Source: JAJNBA01 sp035512775 (GTDB lineage: Bacteria; Actinomycetota; UBA4738; HRBIN12). Taken from it: 64,000 bases of DNA. Positions 45,090 to 54,106 of this stretch are shown here, piece after piece. The position numbers and the translations under genes are program-made. The notes beneath the pieces were generated by a model. That model saw only the letters and a program-made list of their open reading frames with translations, ran no database searches and had not been told where the DNA came from. How positions within the stretch are numbered: the stretch's first letter is position 1; every line of letters begins with the position of its first letter. The stretch lies in assembly GCA_035512775.1 (NCBI GenBank), contig DATKDI010000083.1, forward strand, positions 1 through 64,000, given 5' to 3'.

Positions 45090-45875
45090 ATGAGCGCCAC
45101 CGCGACCGCCGCAGCTCCTCCCCGGTGGTTGACGAACACGGTGGCCGCGGCGCTGCGACAGACCGCGATCGTGGTCGTCGGGTGCGGTATCGCGGGCGCG
45201 CTGGTGGGTGGGATCGGCAGCCGGCTGGTGATGCGTGTCTCGGCCCTCGCTGCTCCCGAGGTCCGCGGCACGCTGACCGAGAACGGCAACGTGATCGGCG
45301 ACATCACGTTCTTCGGAACGATCGGCCTGATGCTTTTCGTGGGCGTCGCCTCCGCGATCTTCGGGGCCGGCGCCTACACGGTGGTCGGACCCTGGCTCCC
45401 CCGTACGACCGTGACACGAGGGCTCGTCTTCGGAGGCGTCCTGCTCACCCTCATGGGGAGCAGCGTGGTTGATCCCGGCAACGCCGACTTCGTGATCCTC
45501 GGCGACCGAGTCCTGAACGTCGCGATGTTCTCGGCGCTCTTCATCGCGTTCGGTCTCGTCGCATCCGGAGCGGTCGCGTTCCTCGAAGGGCGGGTTCCCC
45601 GCGCCATCGAGCGGTCACCTCGGATGTGGGCGCTCGTCGTGCTCTGTGCCCTCCCGATCGTTCCGGGGTTGGCCACCGTGACCCTCGGGTTCGCCGCTTG
45701 GCGCGGGGTGGCGCTCGTGGGCGCGTGGGCCGCGATGGTGGCCTCCGGCGCGCTCGCCCGGCGAGGACTTCAGGGTGCCGCTCGACTCCTCCGCGTCGCA
45801 GCAACCGTCGTGCTCGTCATCGTGCTCGCCCTCGCTGGCGCGGACTACGTCGACGGCGTCGCGACGATCCTCTAG
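45090..45875 (+). CDS. Integral membrane protein of about seven helices
   Basis: A 261-residue protein with about seven hydrophobic segments and few charged loops, beginning SATATAAAPPRWL. No transporter family was recognised. ATG 45090 is preferred over upstream in-frame codons because they lie in the VOC remnant. It converges on the VOC gene at 45884. Confidence 0.6.
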   Translation: MSATATAAAPPRWLTNTVAAALRQTAIVVVGCGIAGALVGGIGSRLVMRVSALAAPEVRGTLTENGNVIGDITFFGTIGLMLFVGVASAIFGAGAYTVVGPWLPRTTVTRGLVFGGVLLTLMGSSVVDPGNADFVILGDRVLNVAMFSALFIAFGLVASGAVAFLEGRVPRAIERSPRMWALVVLCALPIVPGLATVTLGFAAWRGVALVGAWAAMVASGALARRGLQGAARLLRVAATVVLVIVLALAGADYVDGVATIL

Positions 45876-45883
45876 CGGCTGCG

Positions 45884-46309
45884 TCAGTCCTCATCGGCGC
45901 CATCGTCCCCGGACGGGGACACGACACAGAACTCGTTGCCCTGGGGATCGAGCATCACGCACCACATGCTGCCGCCTTCCTCCGCCCAGTTGCGGACGCT
46001 GGCGCCCAGACCTTCCAACCGCTGCACCTCGTCCTCGACGGTGCCGTCCGCGGAGAGGTCCAGATGCATGCGATTCTTGGCGAGCTTCTCCTCCGGCACC
46101 TCCGTGAAGAACAGGACCGGAAGGTCCGTGCCGTTCGGGGGCTCGACCATCACCGACGGATCCTCTTCCGGATCGTAGATGCCCTTGGACGCGAGCCGCT
46201 CGAGCTCCTCGTCGTCGTAGGGCGCCACGGTCCACCCGAGAGCGGCGGCCCAGAACCGCGCGAGCGGCGCGGCGTCCAGACAATCGAACACGATCGAATC
46301 GATCCTCAC
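45884..46309 (-). CDS. VOC-fold (glyoxalase/bleomycin-resistance-like) protein
   Basis: A 141-residue VOC protein with two beta-alpha-beta-beta-beta units. VFDCLDAAPLARFWAAALGW opens the first and WCVMLDPQGNEFCVV closes the second; the metal-site residues look incomplete, so it may not be an enzyme. GTG 46309 start. Nearest upstream gene is fchA; it is the last gene of that minus-strand group. Confidence 0.72.
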   Translation of the reverse strand: MRIDSIVFDCLDAAPLARFWAAALGWTVAPYDDEELERLASKGIYDPEEDPSVMVEPPNGTDLPVLFFTEVPEEKLAKNRMHLDLSADGTVEDEVQRLEGLGASVRNWAEEGGSMWCVMLDPQGNEFCVVSPSGDDGADED

Positions 46310-46344
46310 CTCACCGAAGCGTAGGCCATGGGAAGCCGCCGCGC

Positions 46345-46977
46345 TCAGGTCGCGAGACGCAGGAGGAACGCTTCTTCGATCTGGTGAAGGAGGACGTCGG
46401 CCCGCTCCCGCAGAGCGTCGCACTCGTCGACGAGACCTTGTCCCTTCGCCTCATCCTTGAGACCGGCGGCGTTGATCCGCACGTTCGCCATCGCGGCCAG
46501 TGCGGCCGCGAACAGCAGGGTGCCCGCCGAGTACCCGTCGGACGCCGCGTGCGGATTGCCCATCGCGGTGGCGTCTTCGGCGAGCTCCATCAGCTGCACC
46601 GCCCGCTTCGAGAGCTCGAGCGGTACGGCGGCAGCTGCTTCGTACGCCTTCTGGATCTCGAGGATCCGCGAGTTCTTCTCCTCGTCGGTCTCCTTGGGGA
46701 ACTTGAAAGAGGCCATCACGGCCTCGAAGGCTCGTGCATCCTCCTCGGCGAGCGTCAGGAACGCCTCGCGCTCCGCGTCGGCCGTCTCCACCACGGATCG
46801 CATCCGCGCATCCAGATCCTCGAACCCCTTCTTGCCGATCGTGAGGTGGCCCACCATGGCGATGAGCGCGGCGCCCGTGGCGGCGGCGACGCCGGCGGCG
46901 GCTCCACCGCCGGGGGTCGGCGACGCCGATCCGAGCTCTTGCAGCCACGATCCGATCTGTTGGTCAGAGGTGCTCAC
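46345..46977 (-). CDS. fchA: Cyclodeaminase/cyclohydrolase, methenyl-THF cyclohydrolase FchA-like
   Basis: A 210-residue all-helical protein of the formimino-THF cyclodeaminase family, with the family length and the N-terminal SASPTPGGGAAAGVAAATGAAL. Members act either as cyclodeaminase with FTCD or as methenyl-THF cyclohydrolase. The neighbouring FTCD gene, 31 bases upstream, favours the first, while the C1 island favours the second. The GTG at 46977 is the likely start. Confidence 0.82.
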   Translation of the reverse strand: MSTSDQQIGSWLQELGSASPTPGGGAAAGVAAATGAALIAMVGHLTIGKKGFEDLDARMRSVVETADAEREAFLTLAEEDARAFEAVMASFKFPKETDEEKNSRILEIQKAYEAAAAVPLELSKRAVQLMELAEDATAMGNPHAASDGYSAGTLLFAAALAAMANVRINAAGLKDEAKGQGLVDECDALRERADVLLHQIEEAFLLRLAT

Positions 46978-47008
46978 GAACGGACTCCTTTCCCGACACG
47001 TGCCGGCT

Positions 47009-47905
47009 TCAACCGGCCTCCAGAAGACGTTCCAGGATCTGCTCGTTCGGCGAGAAGCCCGCCAACCGGATGTGCTCCTCATCCCCTGGCGGCAACGCCG
47101 CCTCAGGCGCGAGCCCGACGATCTCGGACTCGAGGACCTCCATCCCTTCCGCGGCCGCCTCCTTCGCCACCGCGTCGAACGCGTCCCGGATCCCGGTCAC
47201 CTCGAAGTCCACGAGGTTCATCGAGACCGTCACGGATCGGCGTTCGGGGACCGCGAAGCCGATCGCGCGGACGGCGGGGAGACCGCCCGAGGACTCACGG
47301 ACGGACCGAGCGATACCTTTCGCTCCGACCTCGTCGATGCCGGACAGGTAGATGTTGAAGGCGATGAGGGGCTTCCGGGCCCCCACGGCGGTCGCGCCGG
47401 CCCGCCCGATCGCGTGCGGGCCGAAGTCGGGGAGGCGGTCGCCGGAGGCGACCGCCTCCCGCAGCCCCTCGAACTCCCCTTTCCGGACATCGGCCAGCGA
47501 CCGGCGCTCCGGCACGAGCGCGGCCTCGCCGTACAGGTAGACGGGCAGATCCAGCGTCTCCGCGAGCTCGCGCCCGACGTCGCGCGCGAGTTCCACGCAT
47601 GCCTCCATGCCGACCTCGCGGACCGGCATGAAGGGGATCACGTCCACGGCGCCCATCCGAGGATGGCCGCCGCGATGCTCGAACATGTCGATCCGCTCCA
47701 CGGCGGCCGCGGCACCCGCCATCGCCGAGCGGCGCACCGCGTCGGCATCACCCAGCACGGTGGTGTCCAGACGGTGGTGATCGGGGTCGGCCTCGGCGAA
47801 GACCACTCGCGCGCCCTCCACCGCAAGCGCGTCGACGATCGCCTCGGTGACGTCACGACGCCTTCCCTCGCTGAAGTTGGGCACCACGCCGACGATCGCG
47901 CTCAT
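47009..47905 (-). CDS. ftcD: Glutamate formimidoyltransferase
   Basis: A 298-residue protein with both formiminotransferase subdomains, including PNFSEGRR, FEHRGGHPRMGAVDV and VSMNLVDFEVT. It moves the formimino group from N-formiminoglutamate to tetrahydrofolate (histidine route) or, in reverse sense, takes part in C1-folate metabolism. It is followed by the cyclodeaminase/FchA-like gene, making a two-gene version of the fused mammalian enzyme. No histidine-degradation genes are in the window. Confidence 0.85.
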   Translation of the reverse strand: MSAIVGVVPNFSEGRRRDVTEAIVDALAVEGARVVFAEADPDHHRLDTTVLGDADAVRRSAMAGAAAAVERIDMFEHRGGHPRMGAVDVIPFMPVREVGMEACVELARDVGRELAETLDLPVYLYGEAALVPERRSLADVRKGEFEGLREAVASGDRLPDFGPHAIGRAGATAVGARKPLIAFNIYLSGIDEVGAKGIARSVRESSGGLPAVRAIGFAVPERRSVTVSMNLVDFEVTGIRDAFDAVAKEAAAEGMEVLESEIVGLAPEAALPPGDEEHIRLAGFSPNEQILERLLEAG

Positions 47906-47931
47906 CCCGCGAGCCTACGTGACGGTCCCGC

Positions 47932-49047
47932 TCAGCTCCGGGGACGCCGCTTGTCGGGATCGTGGACCGCGAGCACGTCGACGGTCGCACCCGTCGTCCC
48001 TTCGTCCAGAGCGACGTCGACCTTCGTCCCCTCGGCGGCCACGTCGGAGCGGATGATCGCGAGGCCGATCGGTCCATACGCGGGACTCGTCGCGGGCGAG
48101 GTCAGCACGCCGACCTCCTTGCCGTCCTTCGACACCGCGGCGCCGTACTCGGGCAGCTCCTCGCCGTCCAGGCGGAGGGTCTTGAACCGGTTCGGGGGTG
48201 CAGCCGCGACCGCTCGCAGCGCCTCCTTTCCCATGAAGGCGCCGTCGGCATCGAGCGCCACCAGACGGTCGAGGCCCAGGTCGTAGGGGGTCCGCTGATG
48301 CGCCTCGTAGTCGTAGTCGGTCACGATCATCCCGGCCTCGATCCGCAGCGGCTCGACGACGTCGACGCCGTACGGCACCGCTCCGGTGCCTTCGATCACG
48401 GTCCAGAGATCGTCCGCGTGCTCGGGTCGCGTGAACAGCTCGTATCCCAACTCGCCGGAGAAGCCGGTGCGCGAGAGCCAGACGGGGACGCCACCCACCT
48501 TGACCTCCTCGGGGATGAAGTGGAAGTAGCGGAGCGAGCCCAGGTCGGCATCCGTGAGCGGCTGGAGCGCTTCGCGGGACCTCGGCCCCTGCACCTGCAG
48601 GTGAGGCAGGTCCGGCGCGATGTACTCCACGGTGACGTCGAGCCCCCTCGACGCGTCGGCGAAGTAGGCCTCGTGGTCGAGCCCGTTCGTGGCGACCCAG
48701 AGATGATCGTCCGCGTGCTTGAACACCGTTCCGTCATCGACCAGCAGGCCGTCTTCGTCCAGGAAGGCTCCGTACCGGACCTGTCCCGTCTGCATCCCGA
48801 GGACGTCGTTCGAGTGGACGCGCTGCGCCGCCTCGAGCGAGTCCTTCCCTCGGAAGTCCCACTTGTTGAGCGGGGAGACGTCCCAGACGCCGACCCCTTC
48901 ACGAACCGCCCGATATTCCGCCGCGGGGTCGCCGAACCCGGTGACCCACCACCATCCGGCTTCTTCCATGAACCCGGCGGCCGTCTTCGACATGATCGCG
49001 TGGAACGCCGTCCGCCTGCTCTCGCTCCCGTTCCCGTTTTCGCTCAT
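47932..49047 (-). CDS. Stand-alone GcvT-family aminomethyltransferase-like protein
   Basis: A 371-residue GcvT-fold protein with a tetrahydrofolate-type site (GWWWVTGFGDPAAEYRAVREGVGVWDVSPLNK, LSRTGFSGELGYELF, RIEAGMIV). No gcvH, gcvP or lipoyl genes are close, so it is not clearly the glycine-cleavage T protein; demethylases such as DmdA are in the same superfamily. ATG 49047 is shown; a GTG at 49062 overlaps the previous stop and is also possible. It sits between the 5-formyl-THF cyclo-ligase and ftcD. Confidence 0.75.
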   Translation of the reverse strand: MSENGNGSESRRTAFHAIMSKTAAGFMEEAGWWWVTGFGDPAAEYRAVREGVGVWDVSPLNKWDFRGKDSLEAAQRVHSNDVLGMQTGQVRYGAFLDEDGLLVDDGTVFKHADDHLWVATNGLDHEAYFADASRGLDVTVEYIAPDLPHLQVQGPRSREALQPLTDADLGSLRYFHFIPEEVKVGGVPVWLSRTGFSGELGYELFTRPEHADDLWTVIEGTGAVPYGVDVVEPLRIEAGMIVTDYDYEAHQRTPYDLGLDRLVALDADGAFMGKEALRAVAAAPPNRFKTLRLDGEELPEYGAAVSKDGKEVGVLTSPATSPAYGPIGLAIIRSDVAAEGTKVDVALDEGTTGATVDVLAVHDPDKRRPRS

Positions 49048-49058
49048 AGCCCCTCTTA

Positions 49059-49658
49059 TCACGAGGTTGAACGGTTGTTCAAGTTCGCGACACGGATCGT
49101 CTCGTCCTCGGTCACGATCGCCTGCACCGGGAGATCGAAGCGGCCGGCGGGCAGAACCTCCTCCACGACCTGCAGACCGAACGCCACGGCCACCGTGAAC
49201 GCCGGGAGGTTCCGGAGGAACCGATCGTAGTACCCCCCGCCGTAGCCGACCCGGCGCCCGCCTCGGTCGAACGCCACCCCCGGCACGGCGACGACGTGGA
49301 TCGATGCCGGATCGAGCGGTGTCCCGTCGACCGGCTCCTGTGCGCCGAACGAGGTGGTGCTCGTGGGATCGTCGGGGGCGAAGGCGACGGGCACGAGGTG
49401 GCCGTGCTCGATCCTCGGGAGCGCGATCACGACGCCGCGCTCGTGGAGTCGCCAGATCAGTGAGCCGGTCGGCACCTCGGATCCGAAGTGGGAGAAGAGC
49501 ATGACGGTCGTCGCACGCTGGACCTCGGGGAGCTCGAGGAAGCGCTCCACCACACGCTCTCCCCGCTCCTCTCGAACGTCGGCCGGCAGGGCATCCCGGT
49601 CGTCGAGGATCGCCCGGCGGGTCCGGCGCTTGGCGCGCTTGAGCTCACTGCTCTTCAT
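49059..49658 (-). CDS. 5-formyltetrahydrofolate cyclo-ligase
   Basis: A 199-residue MTHFS/YgfA-like enzyme with the ATP-site GYGGGYYDRFL at about residues 148-158 and the basic N-terminus KRAKRRTRRAIL. It converts 5-formyl-THF to 5,10-methenyl-THF and so recovers the folate poison formed in C1 metabolism. ATG 49658 overlaps the LLM gene's stop. It begins the folate subgroup. Confidence 0.85.
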   Translation of the reverse strand: MKSSELKRAKRRTRRAILDDRDALPADVREERGERVVERFLELPEVQRATTVMLFSHFGSEVPTGSLIWRLHERGVVIALPRIEHGHLVPVAFAPDDPTSTTSFGAQEPVDGTPLDPASIHVVAVPGVAFDRGGRRVGYGGGYYDRFLRNLPAFTVAVAFGLQVVEEVLPAGRFDLPVQAIVTEDETIRVANLNNRSTS

Positions 49659-50521
49659 CGCCGAAGGGCCTCCGCGACGACCTCGATGCGATCCTCGCCG
49701 CCGACCGGTTGCACGATGAACCACGCGCAGCCGGCCTCGCCGATCCGACCGGCGAAGGAACGGAGATCACCGGCATCTCCTTGCCACACGTCCATGGACA
49801 GTCCCTTCGCCCGGCGCTCCTCCCGGAGCCGTTCCAGATCTCCCGGGTCGGTCCCGACGAGGGCGATCCCGCCCCAGGTGGGGGCGACCGGGCGGCCGTC
49901 AGCGAGCCGGCGGAGCTCGCCGGCCGCGGCTTCGAACCCCTCCGCGTCCATCGCCCACCCGTTCCATCCGTCCGCGGACCGTGCAGCCACCGCGATCACG
50001 GACGCGGAACGCCCTCCGACCCAAAGCTCCGGGTCTCCAGGAGGGAGCAACGGCCCGGCGATCGCGGGCACCTGAGCGCCACCGGGCCAGGGCTCCCCGC
50101 CGAACAGCGCACGCAGGGCGCCGACGGTCTCTTCCAGGGTCGCCACTCGCTCCGCGGTGGAGGTGAACGGGATCCCGAACGCGTCGTGCTCCGGCTTGGA
50201 GAGCGAGTCCCCCGCGCCCAGGCCGAGGATCGCGCGCCCGCCGTTCATCTGATCCAGGGCCGCGCCCTGCTTCGCCAGGAGCCCCGCGTGACGGAGCGAA
50301 ACCCTCGTCACGAGGGTTCCCACGCGGAGGTCCGGATGCATCGTCGCGACGGCCGCCAGAACGGCGAACGGCTCGAGCGCGGGCCGGCCGGGTGCCCCCG
50401 GCGGGAACAGGTGATCCGGGGCGAACACGCCGTCGTACCCGGCGGCGGCCGCTCGGGCCGCGGCCGCGATCGGCCGCTCCACATCCGCCGTGAACATCGG
50501 AAGGCTGAGTCCGAGCTTCAT
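49655..50521 (-). CDS. LLM-class, probably F420-dependent oxidoreductase
   Basis: A 288-residue luciferase-like TIM-barrel protein with GLSLPMFTADVERPI, the GGRAILGLGAGDS and GPLLPPGDPELWVGGRS segments. Such proteins in Actinobacteria often use coenzyme F420, but FMN use is possible. The start is at ATG 50521, overlapping the ROK gene's stop. Substrate unknown. Confidence 0.78.
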   Translation of the reverse strand: MKLGLSLPMFTADVERPIAAAARAAAAGYDGVFAPDHLFPPGAPGRPALEPFAVLAAVATMHPDLRVGTLVTRVSLRHAGLLAKQGAALDQMNGGRAILGLGAGDSLSKPEHDAFGIPFTSTAERVATLEETVGALRALFGGEPWPGGAQVPAIAGPLLPPGDPELWVGGRSASVIAVAARSADGWNGWAMDAEGFEAAAGELRRLADGRPVAPTWGGIALVGTDPGDLERLREERRAKGLSMDVWQGDAGDLRSFAGRIGEAGCAWFIVQPVGGEDRIEVVAEALRR

Positions 50522-51468
50522 GCCGGCTCCGCGTCGAGTGCCAGGAGTGCTGCGCCGATCGCGCCGGCGTCGTTCCCGAGCTGGGCCGGCACGATCGGCA
50601 CCTCGGGACGGACGTCTGCACCCTCGACCGACGCCTGGAACGCCTCGCGGAGGGGAGCGAACAGGACGTCACCCCCCTCGCCCACCCCTCCTCCGATCAC
50701 GACGATCTCGGGATCCAACACGTTCACGAGGGAGGCAACGCCTTCGCCGAGGCGCCGAGCGACGGAGGCGAGGATCGCCACCGCCACGCCGTCGCCCTCT
50801 TGGGCCGCCTGCGTGACGAGCTCGCCCGTCGCGCGGCCGGGATCGCCGCCGGCGAGCCGGGCGATCGAGGAGCCCGGCTCGCCGGTGACGGCGCGCCGGC
50901 CCGCTCGGGCGATCGCCTGCCCGCCCGCCACCTGCTCCCAGCATCCCCGGTTGCCGCACCCGCACAGGGGGCCGCCGGGCTCGACGATCGTGTGGCCGAT
51001 CTCCCCCGCGAGGCCGTGGGCGCCCCGGATGAGACGGCCGCCCGAGACGATCCCGCCGCCGATCCCGGTGCCGACCCCGACGAACAGGGAATCGGCACGT
51101 CCCCGGGAGGCCCCGAGGCGACTCTCCGCCCACGCGGCGGACGTGGCGTCGTTGTGCACGGTCACGGGAAGCCCGTACTTCGCGCGGAGGCCCTCGCCGA
51201 GCGGGAGCTGCCGCCAGACCAGGTTCGGAGTCGAGAGCAGGACGCCCGAGCGGACGTCGATGAGGCCTGCCATGCCGATGCCGATCGCCACCACGCCGTC
51301 GGCCATGACCTCGGCGGCCGCCGCCTCGATCGCGGGCAGCGCCGCCGACTGATCGCTCGCGGGCGTCGGGACCACCGTGCCGGCGTGGATCTCTCCCCCC
51401 GCGGAGATCCGCAACGCGGCGATCTTCGTGCCACCGATGTCGATCCCGACCGCCTGCCGGTCGCTCAC
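50518..51468 (-). CDS. ROK-family sugar kinase (glucokinase-like)
   Basis: A 316-residue ROK kinase. GIDIGGTKIAAL is the ATP-binding site, CGCGNRGCWEQVAGG is the zinc motif, and ILDPEIVVIGGG-like NVLDPEIVVIGGGVGEGG closes the fold. Glucokinase is most likely; N-acetylmannosamine or related sugars are alternatives. It overlaps the genes before and after it. Confidence 0.82.
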   Translation of the reverse strand: MSDRQAVGIDIGGTKIAALRISAGGEIHAGTVVPTPASDQSAALPAIEAAAAEVMADGVVAIGIGMAGLIDVRSGVLLSTPNLVWRQLPLGEGLRAKYGLPVTVHNDATSAAWAESRLGASRGRADSLFVGVGTGIGGGIVSGGRLIRGAHGLAGEIGHTIVEPGGPLCGCGNRGCWEQVAGGQAIARAGRRAVTGEPGSSIARLAGGDPGRATGELVTQAAQEGDGVAVAILASVARRLGEGVASLVNVLDPEIVVIGGGVGEGGDVLFAPLREAFQASVEGADVRPEVPIVPAQLGNDAGAIGAALLALDAEPA

Positions 51469-51737
51469 TCGATGTCGATCCGCGTGAGCGTCGACGCCTT
51501 CTCCTTCCCACCGGTCTCGTCGGCCCTCGCGCCCATGACCGCGGTCATCGCGAGGAGGAATTCCCTCCCCGCGTTCAGCAGGTGCTCGACCGCCTCCGGC
51601 TTCAGAGGTTGGACGGCGGTCACGGCCAGACAGATCGGGCAGAACCCCACCGTGCAGACCTGGCCGCCTTCGGCATGGGATTCCGGGCCGGGCGGCGCGG
51701 CCTCCCGCGGTCGCTTGCGCTTCGCGGTCTCGGCCAT
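51465..51737 (-). CDS. Small conserved Cys-containing protein
   Basis: A 90-residue protein with a Cys cluster, CTVGFCPICLAV (Cys28, Cys33 and Cys36), and a helical second half (AVEHLLNAGREFLLAMTAVMG). No named family recognised. It lies between the ROK kinase and the ArsA-like ATPase and overlaps the former by 4 bases, a typical actinobacterial arrangement. Confidence 0.65.
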   Translation of the reverse strand: MAETAKRKRPREAAPPGPESHAEGGQVCTVGFCPICLAVTAVQPLKPEAVEHLLNAGREFLLAMTAVMGARADETGGKEKASTLTRIDIE

Positions 51738-51738
51738 G

Positions 51739-52926
51739 TCAGCTCCTTTCCGCCGGACGGGGTTCCCGCCCGAACAGGATCTCGAGATGATCGCCGGCGA
51801 AATTCGCCTCGCGAACGGTCATCCGCTTCAGCGACTGCGGCAGGATCAGGTTCCTCTTGTAGGCACCGACGCGAACGAAGAGCTCTTCCCCGCGACGGTG
51901 GATGTCCATATCGTCGCGTGAAGCGAACGGGAGACGCATCGTCATCACATATCCCGTCCCGCGCTTGCGTACGCGGATCGGCTCGTCGCGGTAGAGGATG
52001 TCGGCCGCGTCGAGCGCACCGTACACCTCGTCCCCCATCTCCTCGAGAAGGGACAGCCCCACCATCTCCCGATCGAACAGGCGCGCGGACAGGATCGGCA
52101 CCGGGTCGAACGACTCGTGCACGGTCACGAGGTGCTCCGCCTGGATGTCCTTCCACTTGCCGAAGTACGGATCGGTCACGTCCGGCGGCAGGACCCGGTT
52201 CACAACCACCGCATCCACCCGGTACCCGAAGAGCCCGAGGTAGGTGTACGTGCGCCTGGCTTCGGCGATCACCATCTTCTCCAGGTTCACCACGAGTCGA
52301 ACCGATGACGTCGTCTCATCGGTCAGGATCTTCTTCACCGCATCGAGGTTCCGGTGGAGCTGCTCGATCGCGTCGAACACGCGATCGCCGGCGATCGGGA
52401 GCGTGGTCACGCGCGAGACGATCGGCCGGACCGTCTTCACGATCCTCCGCTCCACGGGGAAGATGCGTTCGATGTACCACTGCATGACGTCGGGCAGCGA
52501 CAGCAGTCGCAACGTCTCGGCTGTGGGTGCGCAGTCCACGATCAGCACGTCGTAGTCGCCGCTCTCGACGTGGGTCTTGACGTCGATCAGGGCGAAGATC
52601 TCGTCCAGTCCGGGGAGCACCGTCAGCTCCTCCGCCTGGATGGTCTCGGTCCCCGCCCAGTTCATCAGCTGGATCATGTAGTCCTGGATCACTCGCCAGT
52701 TGTCCTCGAGCCGTTCCTGGGCGTCGATCTGCTGCGCCCAGAGCAGCTCGGATATCTGCGTGGGATCGGATCCGATCTGCAGCTCGAACGAGTCGCCGAG
52801 CGAGTGAGCGGGGTCGGTCGACATCACGAGCGTCCGCTGTCCCGCGGCGGCGGATCGCACGGACGTGGCGGCGGCGACTGTCGTCTTGCCGACCCCGCCC
52901 TTGCCGGTGAACAGGAGGACCCGCAT
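51739..52926 (-). CDS. ArsA/GET3-like ATPase
   Basis: A 395-residue protein with the deviant Walker A FTGKGGVGKTT at residues 5-15, STDPAHSLGDSF and VDCAPTAETLRLLSLP switch segments. It resembles the actinobacterial ArsA-like ATPases with a C-terminal beta-rich domain (for example Rv2184c/Rv3679-80 families). It is not likely to be an arsenite pump because no arsB or arsR is near. The cluster with SRPBCC and PimB-like genes is conserved in Actinobacteria. Confidence 0.82.
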   Translation of the reverse strand: MRVLLFTGKGGVGKTTVAAATSVRSAAAGQRTLVMSTDPAHSLGDSFELQIGSDPTQISELLWAQQIDAQERLEDNWRVIQDYMIQLMNWAGTETIQAEELTVLPGLDEIFALIDVKTHVESGDYDVLIVDCAPTAETLRLLSLPDVMQWYIERIFPVERRIVKTVRPIVSRVTTLPIAGDRVFDAIEQLHRNLDAVKKILTDETTSSVRLVVNLEKMVIAEARRTYTYLGLFGYRVDAVVVNRVLPPDVTDPYFGKWKDIQAEHLVTVHESFDPVPILSARLFDREMVGLSLLEEMGDEVYGALDAADILYRDEPIRVRKRGTGYVMTMRLPFASRDDMDIHRRGEELFVRVGAYKRNLILPQSLKRMTVREANFAGDHLEILFGREPRPAERS

Positions 52927-52963
52927 CCGGCCAGCTTACGTGAGCCTTGCCGGCGCCCTCCGA

Positions 52964-53404
52964 CTAGCCCATCTCGACTCGGCGCTTGAGACGCTCCAGG
53001 GCGTTCTCGATGACGCGCTTCGCGCCCTCGGTGCGGATGAACCCCGGGACGAGGACGCCGATCTCTACCGCCAGCCGGTACGTCACCTTCGTCTCGGAGT
53101 CGGAGACCTCGTTCAGGAGGTACTCGCCGCGGATGTCACGGATGGCGCCTCGAGCTTCCTTGGTCACCCACGAGAGACCAGTGTCCCCCGGCGCGTAGCG
53201 GTACGTCAGCGTGTACGTGGCCTTGCCGAGCACAGGGACGTCGACCTCGTAGGCAACCTCGGTGGCCCGGCCTCCCTCCACCCGCTGGAGGATCTGCGCG
53301 GTCCGGACCTCGGCCCACTGCGGGTACGCCTCGTAGTCCTCGAGGACCTCCATCACGTCCTCGAGCGGCGCATCGATGACGATCGAGCCTTCCGCGTGTT
53401 CCAT
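52964..53404 (-). CDS. SRPBCC/START-like lipid or hydrophobic-ligand-binding protein
   Basis: A 146-residue protein of the SRPBCC fold (DVMEVLEDYEAYPQWAEV; TKVTYRLAVEIGVLVPGFI). The cavity fold binds hydrophobic ligands. It is 38 bases upstream of the ArsA-like gene, the same pairing as in mycobacteria (Rv2184c/Rv2185c). Its role is unknown. Confidence 0.75.
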   Translation of the reverse strand: MEHAEGSIVIDAPLEDVMEVLEDYEAYPQWAEVRTAQILQRVEGGRATEVAYEVDVPVLGKATYTLTYRYAPGDTGLSWVTKEARGAIRDIRGEYLLNEVSDSETKVTYRLAVEIGVLVPGFIRTEGAKRVIENALERLKRRVEMG

Positions 53405-53434
53405 CGGCTCAGGAATCCTAGCGGTGACCAGGTC

Positions 53435-54061
53435 TCAGCGGCTGTTCACCGTGACCACGGACATCGCGAGGAGGGACACCGAGATCATGATCAACGCGAC
53501 CGTGGCCCACAGCAGGGTTCGTGCCGACACGAACGGCGACCCACCGTCCGCGAGCCGATACGCCTCGGCCGCCGAGCCGAGATAGATCGTGAGCGCCGAC
53601 AGGAGGAGGAGGGCGACGACCCCGAAGATCGGTGCGCTCGAGACACCCGAGAGCACGATCACCAACGCGAGTCCGAAGGTGAGCACGAACAGCGTGCCCC
53701 GGGCGACCCCATCGGCGCCGCGGCCGGCCTTCGCGTGGCCGACTCCCGGGAACGTGAGCGACCACAGGAACGCATCTCGCGGGGAGACCGTCGGCCCGGG
53801 CTCATCCTGCCGGAGCAGGGCCGCGAAGGAGGTCCCGCAGACGCTGCACGCATCGAGCGCGAGCGGATTCTGCGAGCCACAGGTGGGGCACGGCCAGGTC
53901 GCCACCGACCCACCTTCGCGGGGCTCGGCCGGCGCCGGGCGCGCGAGAACCGCGGGGGGTTCCGGCTCGGGCTCCGGCCGGAGGGACGTGAAGCATTGCC
54001 CGCACCATTCGGCGTCGGCGCTCACGAGGGCTCCACAGCGGGGGCATCGGAGATCGTCCAC
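53435..54061 (-). CDS. Double zinc-ribbon membrane protein
   Basis: A 208-residue protein with two zinc ribbons (CPRC ... CGQC, CPTC ... CSVC) in the first 80 residues and about four membrane helices after 110. The mixture is often found in actinobacterial proteins of unknown function. It lies between the GT4 enzyme and the SRPBCC protein. Confidence 0.65.
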   Translation of the reverse strand: MDDLRCPRCGALVSADAEWCGQCFTSLRPEPEPEPPAVLARPAPAEPREGGSVATWPCPTCGSQNPLALDACSVCGTSFAALLRQDEPGPTVSPRDAFLWSLTFPGVGHAKAGRGADGVARGTLFVLTFGLALVIVLSGVSSAPIFGVVALLLLSALTIYLGSAAEAYRLADGGSPFVSARTLLWATVALIMISVSLLAMSVVTVNSR

Positions 54062-54106
54062 TCGAGCAAGCGTACCGTCGGTCCTCGTCCGGACCGTGGA
54101 AGGGCG

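Noticed and set aside
51739..52926. Arsenite efflux ATPase
   Set aside because: The ArsA-like gene has no arsB, arsR or arsD near it, and its neighbours match the conserved actinobacterial block.
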